NCBI GenBank assembly: GCA_948567375.1
Contig: OX419760.1
Span: 11,594,001-11,658,000, forward strand
DNA: 64,000 nt
Reading direction: 5' to 3'
Source: Lunularia cruciata
Taxonomy: Eukaryota > Streptophyta > Marchantiopsida > Lunulariales > Lunulariaceae
Shown: piece by piece, positions 56,674 through 64,000 of the stretch
Layout of the letters: each line of letters opens with the position of its first letter
How positions within the stretch are numbered: the stretch's first letter is position 1
Made by a program: the position numbers and the translations under genes
Notes under the pieces: model-generated
Databases searched by the model: none
Told to the model about the DNA's origin: nothing
What the model saw: the letters and a program-made list of their open reading frames with translations, nothing else

Positions 56674-57136
56674 GGTGGTAGAGGTGGTTGTAGAGGATCT
56701 ACACCTAGTAGGGGTGCAATTACTGCCCTTATTCTGATACAACTATGGCTACTTAGATTGAGCAGTTGGAGCATAGATTGGCTAGTATGGCTATTGCTTA
56801 GAGGAGATCAAATTGGGGTGCTGAGGCTTCCACCTCATATGCGGGTGATAGAGATGCTTTGGATTTCATGTGCGGAGCAGCATAGGTGGATGCATCTGTA
56901 GCAGTGACCAGGAGTGCAGTACGTGCTCTAGAGCCTAGAGGAGCATTAGTGGAGTTGGACCCATAGAGAGGAGAGGTTGGGAGACAGGTCAGACTTCCCC
57001 AGTCTTTCATGGTATTTGAGGCATTGCAGACGACATCCATGGTTCCTAGACGTCCTAGTGCAGGTGAAGTAGGTGGTGATGGAGTACATGATGGACTACC
57101 TACTAGTCAGCCACATGCTACTACACAGAGTCTAGC

Positions 57137-57850
57137 ATGATGTTGGGGGCGGCTCAGCTAATTATGCGGCGTCCTTTGTTTTTGGCCAATGACATGTTTA
57201 CATTGGGAGTTGACCCAACCCCAATGTTCCGGTTGGCTGCCACGCTTTGTGAGAGTAGGGATGATGCAATTCCTACTACTAGAGTAGAGGTGGTTGGTAG
57301 TGGAGCTGACTTAGTCGAGGAGCATGGAATCCATTCAGTGACCAATGGTTTATGGCAGGCAATAGCGGCTAGACTGGAGGAGTTGCCAACTAGACCGGCC
57401 TTTGAGAGAGCACGGTTCACACATGGTGTTGTTCTATTGGATAACCAAGGGGGATCTTCTGTTTGGTGGGACCTTCAAGGAAGGTCTATACACCACAGAG
57501 AGTCTTGTTAGACTCTGGTGCGCAACCCCTTATGTTGGAGAAGGCTGTAGTGGTCGGTCTGGAGTTCGGAAGATTGATGTGGAGAGGTGTCTATTTCAGA
57601 TCAAGACATCTTTAGGTGATGGTTCAACACAATATATCACACGTGGGAAGCTTGTTGTCCAGGTTCAGCCTGGTCATCTGACTGATAGCTCGGTGGTGAG
57701 AGCTCAGGCTATTGCGATGATAGCTGAGTTATATGATGTGCTAGTTGGGGGAGCAATGTTATACCCCATGGATTTCAGCATTGACTATTGGGAGAAGACA
57801 ACCTCCTATAGACCTGGTTGGCAGTCTGGTGAGGGATGGGTATGTTGCCT
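57137..57850 (+). pseudogene. Element C protease region (retropepsin DSG present)
   Basis: The frame at 57137-57511 reads FLANDMFTLGVDPTPMFRLA and the Glu-rich helical part; a frameshift near 57470 then leads to VLLDSGAQPLMLEKAVVVGL (about 57508-57565), a clear Asp-Ser-Gly retropepsin active-site motif with its hydrophobic flank. A further frame gives KIDVERCLFQIKTSLGDGST, VVRAQAIAMIAELYDVLVGG and AMLYPMDFSIDYW. The block is conserved in A and B. It would cleave the polyprotein. The catalytic residues are intact here, but the frame is broken. Confidence 0.75.
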
Positions 57851-58222
57851 ACCAGTATGCTTCAGTAGTGGTAGTCTTGGCTCACTATAGTCTAGGACCA
57901 TGGCTGCATCAGTTTTAGCTTTCAGTGGTGCAATTATTGGCCTGGTGATTTGTTGGAGGGGAACGCCCATGCAGAGGATACTCTAGTACCAAAGGAGATC
58001 ACTCAGATTTGGAGTACAAGTAGGATTATTCCATCCACCTTGGATGTGCCATTGTGGAGTTCAAAGGAAGCATTGCAATAGCATGCAGATCGGTTGGTGC
58101 AACAGGCTTGGAGTAGAGCCTTCATACCATCAGGAGATGAATGTGAAGATGAGCCTCCAGAGTCAATTTCTTTGACACCTCTAGATACCACACTCATTGC
58201 TTGGCAGTACCTAGTAGAGGAG
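57851..58222 (+). pseudogene. Element C unrecognised segment before the methyltransferase
   Basis: Short frames read YHYWPGDLLEGNAHAE-like text, then VQQAWSRAFIPSGDECEDEP and ESISLTPLDTTLIAWQYLVE, the latter in frame with motif I of the methyltransferase. No known family recognised. Present in all three copies, so it was part of the element protein; it may be the N-terminal part of the methyltransferase module. Confidence 0.5.
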
Positions 58223-59014
58223 GTATGTCTATTGGAGTTGTTCAGTGCGATTAGCACTGGACTAACTGCGGTATTACAGGCGGGTATACAAGTATAGAGG
58301 TACTTATATGTAGAGAGAGATGAGACTTCTAGGTGAGTTTCTCTACATCATGTGGCACACTTGGCCTATTGGTATTGGGAGTTATTACCGATGTTAGCAG
58401 TCAGAGGTTACCAAAAGGCCCTACCTGCAAACATTTCCTTATTGGGAGTGCATGACCTAGAGAGACATGAGCCTATTCACTTGGTGATTTCTGGATGGCC
58501 ATGTCAAGGACATACATGTGCGGGGCTGCGGTTTGGGTCTTTAGGATCCTTGTTTTGGTGTGTATGGGAGATGTTATGGATACTACAACATCTCAATGTT
58601 CATCGGTCCATTTCTCCAACTTACCTTTTGGAGAATGTACCTTTGATGGGTGATTCTCACACCAGAGTGGTGGCGAGTACACATCAGTTCCATTCTTGTA
58701 TGAGACCGGCTATATTGTTAGATGCAGCTAGAGTGGGATCACAGGCTCATTGCCTTTGTCTTTGGTGGACAAACCTCTTACCCAGAGAGGTTTTACAACA
58801 TGCTTATGATGGGATTCAACGACTTGACCACATCCTTATTGATGACATCTTGGATGTTAGGTGTCAGTCTCAGATAGTGGTAGTGGCTGATAGGTCACCT
58901 ATGGCAGTAGTGAACCTAGTGGGACAACCTAGAGCTACATTTCCCACACTCATGAGTTTCCTAGGCTCTTATGCTTTTCAAGAAGCAAGACTTGGACTTC
59001 TTTTGGAACCATAG
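58223..59014 (+). pseudogene. Element C DNA (cytosine-5) methyltransferase domain (DNMT3-like)
   Basis: C5 methyltransferases move a methyl group from S-adenosylmethionine to cytosine. One frame of about 260 codons, with in-frame stops only at 58295-58297 and 58334-58336, carries the motifs in canonical order: I LLELFSAISTGL (about 58229-58264), II YVERDE (about 58307-58324), IV LVISGWPCQGHT (catalytic Cys 58502-58504), VI LLENVPLMGD (Glu-Asn-Val at 58631-58639) and VIII AHCLCLWWTN (58745-58774), where other enzymes have Arg-X-Arg. A conserved tail (VVVADRSPMAVVNLVGQPRA, then FPTLMSF) follows. The linear order differs from the permuted plant DRM enzymes, and the spacing and text around motifs I, VI and VIII resemble DNMT3-type enzymes. 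It lies between the retropepsin and, by comparison with B, the reverse transcriptase. The stops and lost arginines make it inactive. Confidence 0.92.
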
Positions 59015-59152
59015 TTATAGTAGTTGGTGGAGCCCAATGCCAATGAGAGAGAGCGGGTGATGGATTTTTGCACCGGTATTACCGCTATTCAAGCAGTGTT
59101 AGAGGCATCCATGCATCAACTGTCAGGTCAGGCTATGGACTGTGAGCTGGCC

Positions 59153-59832
59153 TGTCTCTCACTCAGGATGAACCTCTGATGGCTATTATGGTAGCGCACC
59201 ATGGACTAAGAAAGCAAGGAACCCCAACTCCATCATACTCCTCCAAGGCTAACACTCCAAGACTGAAGACATTGCTCACTAGAGAACTCAATGAGAGAGA
59301 GATAGTTGCAAATGAAAGGATGATGAGTACCTCCTCACCCCTTGTTTATATACTTGTGAAATAGTTACGTACCAAAGTTACTAATTACCGTAGTAACTCA
59401 AGTTACTAGACTAAAAGTCAAGTAAAGTCAAAAAGTAGAAAGGAATATCCATTCACATGGGCATATTCCCCTAAGCATGTGGTCTTATCTTGAACCAACC
59501 GCTAAGTCAAGGATTCCTTCACATGGGCTATCCTTGGACTAAAGAAGAATCCAAAACAAAAAGGCTTTCGGGCCCAAGAGTTCTCAACTCTTTCCTCAAA
59601 GCCAAACACCTAGGAATAATACCAAGTCAACACACTAAAATCTAAAATAGTGGTGCTTATCTTTTCTACTTCCTCTAAAGTAAGGTCCCCTCTATCTTAG
59701 CTATGACTAACTTTAGCTAACCATGACTAATATGGAACCATCCTTTATCTCTATATAAATAATATCTGTTAAGTACTTGTGATACCAAGCTAAATATCAC
59801 AATACCACACACATGCACAAATGGGTGTTACA
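59153..59832 (-). repeat. Element E LTR (its 3' LTR)
   Basis: On the minus strand it starts TGTAACACCC at 59832 and ends GAGAGACA at 59153, giving the usual TG...CA ends. It directly follows the integrase end and a purine-rich string (GTCCGGGAGTAAA, about 59833-59846) in the polypurine-tract position. Its lower boundary coincides with the point where element C is interrupted. Confidence 0.8.
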
Positions 59833-59880
59833 TTTACTCCCGGACTAAGTTTTCACTTTGTCCTCAAAGTAAAGGTCTCT

Positions 59881-60760
59881 CTACCTTCTATGGTACATCT
59901 TCAACTTATCATGGTTAATCCTATCAAAGTGTCTTCCTCCCAACTCCTTGAGATCATAGGTGTAATTGCCCCACACCTTCTCCACTATGAAAGGTCCAAA
60001 GTACTTAGGCAAAAACTTCTTTTGCACTCTCTTGAATCGAATGGAATCAAACAACATTACCCAATCACCTTTTTTGAAAGTTTCCACCTTCTTCTTGCCT
60101 TGCCTCTTGTCATAGCTCTCCTTTTGTTTCCTTTGGGCTTGCTCCACTCGAACCATAGCAACTGCTCTTGCCTATTCCAACTCCATGAGTTGATCCTTCC
60201 TTGACTTCTCTGCATCACCTCCTTGTGCTTTCTTCAATCTCCTATGAATGCTTTGGAAGGTAGGAAGATCAAAGTGAATAGGTAAGGTAGACTCAATACC
60301 ATACACCAATTGAAATGGAGAATATCCGGTGGAAGTCTTCATGGTTGTCCTATACTCCCACAAAACTGCATGATGTTTAGCCCTCTCCATTTCTGCATCT
60401 TTGGCCAACATCATGCACAAGGTCTGATTGGTTCTCTCTGCCAAGCCATTGGAATTTGGCTTATAGGATGTAGTTACTCTATGTATGATAGAGAAATGTC
60501 GTAGCATGGCTGTAGTAATGCTTCATGTAAACTCTCCTCCTCTATCAGAAACCAACTCCAAAGGGCATCCAAACCAAGTGATAATGTGTTCATAAAGAAA
60601 TCTACCAAAGTCATCTTCATTCTTGTCCCTCAATGGTCTAGCCTCAACCCAATTGGTAAGGTAATCAGTAACTACCACAATGTACCGATTGTTCCTTGGG
60701 GTTCTATTGAGAAGACCTACAAAATCAATTCCCCACTTCTCAAAAGGTCCTAGCTATGGA
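59881..60760 (-). pseudogene. Element E integrase (core and C-terminal domain)
   Basis: From 60760 downward the core reads GIDFVG (first catalytic Asp), LVSDRGGEF (second Asp) and NGLAERTNQTL (Glu), the D,D-35-E set, followed by STGYSPFQLVYGIESTLP. The C-terminal part has ESYDKRQGKKKVE, GDWVMLFD and KYFGPFIVEKV (GPF/Y-type module) and ends at 59881. In-frame stops: near 60754 (TAG), near 60514 (TGA) and near 60159 (TAG). The zinc-binding N-terminus lies in the adjoining open frame (60754-61000). It is nearly intact but inactivated by the stops. Confidence 0.9.
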
Positions 60761-62427
60761 ATTGATCTAAGTGGTGGAGTGGATGTAGACTTTCTAGCAA
60801 AAGCTTGACAAACATGACAAGTTTTGCAATAATCAAGACAATCCTTGAAAATCCCTCTCCAATAGTAACCTGCATCTAGAATCTTGAAAGCAGTCACCTT
60901 TCCTGCAAAGTGTCCTCCACATACTAAACCTTCATGAAACTCCTTTATGAGTAGGATAGACTCTTCCTTACCCACTGCTCTTTGAAGTAGACCATCTACT
61001 CCTTGGTGAAAAAGAATATCCTCCACCATTGTGTAAGGTCTAGATCTTACTGCAAGGGCCTTCTTCTCCCTAGCATGCATCCCTTTTGGATAGTTACCTC
61101 TTGTCACAAAATCCACAATCTCCTTGTACTCCATTGGAACCTCTTGAGTGACTGAGATTGTCATGAGCTCCTCATCCAGGAAGGAATCATCCACTGGCTC
61201 ATCTCCATCATGATCATAGGCTCTAGATAACAAATCAGCATTTGTATGTTTCTTTCCTGGCCTATCCTCCATGGTGAAGTCATACTCAGACAAGAGTATC
61301 ATCCACCTTGCTAGTCTCCCTTCAACATTAGGCTTGTTGAAGATGTACTTCAAAGCCTTGTGATCTATGACAATGGTGGCTTTCCTTCCAATCAAGTAGT
61401 GTCTAAACTTCTTGAGACCAAAGATCACTGCCAACCCTTCTCTCTCCGTGACAGAGTAATTCTTCTCTGCTGAAACCATCTGCCTACTAGCATAAGCTAT
61501 TGGATGATCATGCCCATCTTGGTCTAATTGACTAAGAGTGCTTCCTATAGCTACATTAGAAGCATCAGTGTAGAGGATGAAAGTCTTACTCCAATCAGGT
61601 ATAGCAAGAATTGGAGCTACAACAAGGGATTGCTTGAGCTCCTCACAAGCTTTGAGAGCCTCCTTGTCCTCCAAAATCACCATGTAATCTACACCCTTCT
61701 TCATGTAGATGGTCAATGCATACGCCTTGTTAGAAAATAAGAAGATGAACCTCCTATAGTATCCAACCATCCCCAAGAATTGGCGTAACTTTGTCAAGCT
61801 TGAAGGGAATGGAAGGTCTAAGATTTTCCTCACCTTCTAAGGATCAATTGCTATTCCATCCTTGGAGATGATGTGCCCCAAAAGTAGACCTTCTTCACAT
61901 CCAAAAATGCACTTCTCTGGGTTGTGTGATGCATTTTCCTCATCCAAGCGTTGCAAGATTTTGATTAGGTGCTCAAAGTGCTCCTCCTTGCTTCCATAGA
62001 CACAAAATTCATCAATGAAGTCTCTCATAAATTTCCCAATGAAAGGTTCAAATACCTTGTTCATGAACCGTTGGAATGTGGCTGGAGCATTGCAAAGCCC
62101 AAAAGGCATGACCTTGAAAGCGTAAGTTCCCCAAGGTGTGGTGAGTTGTTGATGCTCTGGTGCAATCTTGATTTGGTTATATCCACTATAACCATCTCCA
62201 AAACTGTACCTCTCATGACCTACAACCTCCTCCAAGATCTCATCAATGAATGGCAATGGGTAGTAGTCCTTCTTGGTAACATCATTGAGCTTCTTGTAAT
62301 CCACACATACCTGAAGCTTGCCATTCTTTTTCTTCACAATGACAATTGGAGACACCCATTCTGAATTCTCTATCTCAAAGATAAATCCAGCCTCCTTGAG
62401 CTTATCAATCTCCTCCTTCACAACCAA
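60754..62427 (-). pseudogene. Element E reverse transcriptase, RNase H and integrase zinc domain
   Basis: Two long frames, 62427-61837 and 61833-60754, are separated by one TAG at 61834-61836. RT text: VKEEIDKLKEAGFIFEIE, WVSPIVIVKKKNGKLQVCVDY, YYPLPFIDEIL, YSGYNQIKIAPEHQ, MPFGLCNAPATFQRFM and the active-site box FIDEFCVYG near 62005-62030, in which the second Asp is Glu. RNase H: ILYTDASNVAIGSTLSQLDQ, PIAYASRQMVSAEKNYS, TEREGLAVIFGLKKFRHYL. Integrase zinc domain: LIKEFHEGLVCGGHFAGK and CKTCHVCQAF (HHCC). Domain order and text are standard Ty3/gypsy. The changed active site and the stop make it non-functional. Confidence 0.92.
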
Positions 62428-63719
62428 AGATATTGGTGGGCTAATGCGACGTTTCTTTGGCGGATTGGTCTTGCATGTGACTCCACCTCTATCTTGTGCT
62501 CCTCCAAGGTGACTTCCTTCAAATCCTTGTAACTAAAAGCAAACACATGGATGAACTTGCGGAAAATCTCCTCAAATCTCACCTTCTCCTCCTTGGTAAC
62601 ATTTGGGCCATACTTGAGGGTAGCTAACCTTCTCTCTACCTCCTTAAGTGTCAATGGTGATTTGTCTGGGTCCTTCAAAACCTCTGGCTTAGGTGCATAA
62701 TCCATAGCACACAAAGGATACACATCTGAATCAGATTCAGATTCATCCTCCTCCGTGGAAGTCTCCTCTTCCATGCTTGTGTCCACACCTGAAGCTCCTT
62801 CTTCAAAATCTGATTCCCAATAATTAGAAGATGGTGTATCTGAATGTGAAGTGTTGGTGGTGTTAGTCACAGGAACTGTGACTCTATGGTTTGATGGCCC
62901 AATCCTCAAGTACCCTTTGTGCCATCGATCAGTTGTGCGTGTTGCTCTCAACCATGGCCTCCCAAGAAGTAAGTCATAGCTTGAATCCTTCAAGACTTGG
63001 AAAGTCATGAGATTTTGAACTCCCATAACTGAAACTACCACTTTATCCATCACCCCTATTGGTCGAACTTGTTGCTTGTTTGCCATGCTCACCACAAATG
63101 TTGAAGGTCTTGAGGGTATCATACCCAACTTCTTCATCAACCTTTCTGACATGACATTTACTGCTGATCCTCCATCAACCAATGTATCCTTGATGTTGTG
63201 ACCATTCATTCTCACATCAATCTTGGAGGCATATTCACAAGCCTCCCATGGTGTTGGCTTGGCATCCACCACCCCCATTGATACTGGAAATTTTGCCTTC
63301 TTCTTCCTCTTGCTCCTTGTAGAACTCAAACCACCTCTAAGCTCCTTTCTCAAGGTAGGGTTCAAAGCAATTAATTGGCCCATTGTGATGTTAGCCTTGT
63401 GACTACCAACATCCTCCAACACATTGTAGTTCCATTGTTGCTTTGAGATCAAGAAGTCCTCCATCCCCAACTTCTTCCTTGGAGTCTTTGTTGTTGATGG
63501 TGTTGAGGTGCGAGTGCTCCTAGTAGATATAGGAGTATCCTTGCTTGGAGTGAATCCTTGAGAAGAGTGAACATCCTCTGCAAAACGAGCTCTCTTCTTC
63601 TCTTGTGCCAAAAGCTCCAAATTAAGACCCTTGGAGTTTGAGCACTCTCCCTTCTCATACTTGCTCTCATCCACATCTATGGATGCTATCCCCTTACCTT
63701 TGTTGGGATTAGGAGCCAC
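62418..63719 (-). pseudogene. Element E gag C-terminus and aspartic protease
   Basis: An open frame of 433 codons. The N-terminal half is Lys/Ser/Thr-rich linker from gag. The protease core has LVDGGSAVNVMSERLMKKLG at about 63120-63180, the DGGS form of the retropepsin motif common in this gypsy group, then VRPIGVMDKVVVSVMG and YDLLLGRPWLRA. An acidic Ser/Glu linker follows, then the start of RT homology (EEHKIEVESHARPIRQ), after which a shift at about 62460 moves the reading into the RT frame. Upstream it continues without a break towards the zinc knuckle at 63795-63836. Confidence 0.85.
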
Positions 63720-63794
63720 TTGGGTTTCACTACCTCCCTCTTTCCCTCTATTGGCTCCCTCATAACCCCTTCCTCCATGGTAAGTGGGATTTAG

Positions 63795-63836
63795 GCAATT
63801 CCTTTGGATATGGCCTCTTCCTCCACAACCAAAACA
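63795..63836 (-). other. Element E gag zinc knuckle
   Basis: CFGCGGRGHIQRNC on the minus strand, a textbook CX2CX4HX4C retroviral-type knuckle that binds element RNA. It is followed by YHGGRGYEGANRGKEGGS-like basic Gly-rich text leading to the protease frame. Confidence 0.9.
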
Positions 63837-64000
63837 ATTTCTATCATTGAAATTGTTGGCTGGTTGAACTCCTCTATATGGATAGTTTCCATAACTCCTA
63901 GGCCCTCTCCCTACATTCTAATCCACCTCTCTCTTCTCCCATAGTTGCACCACATTGATCTTGAGATCCGCAAGTTGTTATGTGATGGTTTGAAGTGGAT

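Larger units (their letters stand above)
53205..59152 (+). mobile_element. Element C: DNMT-bearing Ty3/gypsy retrotransposon, interrupted by element E
   Basis: Left LTR 53205-54922, candidate primer-binding site at 54925, gag 55429-56673, protease region 57137-57850, unrecognised segment to 58222 and DNA methyltransferase 58223-59000. At 59152 the family sequence stops, in the linker before the reverse transcriptase, because element E is inserted there in opposite orientation. The rest of C should lie beyond the right edge of E, outside the window. Its gag and methyltransferase are the best preserved of the three copies. Confidence 0.9.
59153..64000 (-). mobile_element. Element E: Ty3/gypsy retrotransposon inserted into element C (5' part off the window)
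   Basis: Reading from high to low coordinates: gag end with a zinc knuckle (63795-63836), protease, reverse transcriptase, RNase H, integrase and 3' LTR. It is better preserved than A-D, with few stops, so it is the youngest large insertion in the window, consistent with its nesting inside C. The start of gag and the 5' LTR lie beyond the right edge. Confidence 0.92.

Noticed and set aside
58223..59014. A host DNA methyltransferase gene interrupted by transposons
   Set aside because: The same domain occurs in three elements at the same place, with no introns, in the orientation of gag and pol, and directly upstream of RT in element B.

Overview
The window looks like nuclear DNA of a land plant, most likely a non-seed lineage (lycophyte, fern or bryophyte). 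It carries one intact intron-rich housekeeping gene whose amino terminus matches plant eIF2B-delta, a plant LRR-receptor pseudogene, many decayed Ty3/gypsy elements, and a block of giant-virus (NCLDV)-like RNA polymerase genes. NCLDV footprints have been reported in Selaginella and Physcomitrella, but I cannot name the species. All translations and splice sites were read by hand.

Layout. 1-3.8 kb: decayed viral insertion with RPB2-like and RPB1-like pseudogenes on the minus strand and several unrecognised reading frames. 3.8-10.4 kb: AT-rich DNA without a supported gene. 10.9-14.5 kb (minus): eIF2B delta in nine exons, one possibly a 9-base microexon. 15.4-16.4 kb: a 112-bp tandem repeat and two strong hairpins. 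16.9-25.3 kb: element A, a DNMT-bearing gypsy element lacking RT to integrase and interrupted by another insertion. 25.4-26.2 kb: gypsy fragment. 26.9-27.1 kb: GC-rich hairpin island. 28-29 kb: coiled-coil ORF remnant. 33.5-34.5 kb (plus): two-exon catechol O-methyltransferase-type gene. 36.6-37.4 kb: LRR receptor pseudogene. 38.0-47.5 kb: element B, the most complete copy of the DNMT family. 47.8-50.9 kb: gypsy D (minus) and 52-53.1 kb a coiled-coil ORF remnant. 53.2-59.15 kb: element C, best preserved gag-PR-DNMT part, cut by gypsy E (59.15 kb to the window end, minus).

The most striking content is the A/B/C family. Between a retropepsin and the reverse transcriptase it encodes a cytosine-5 DNA methyltransferase domain with motifs I, II, IV, VI and VIII in canonical order, resembling DNMT3-type enzymes. 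After the integrase it has a degenerate PHD-finger-like module. The combined order (B and C) is LTR, gag with two zinc knuckles, PR, an unrecognised segment, DNMT, RT, RNase H, integrase, PHD-like, LTR. DNMT capture by retrotransposons has been described in dinoflagellates and charophyte algae; a land-plant family of this form may be undescribed. All three copies are dead, largely by changes that look like deamination of methylated CpG.

Only the eIF2B-delta and COMT-type genes look functional.
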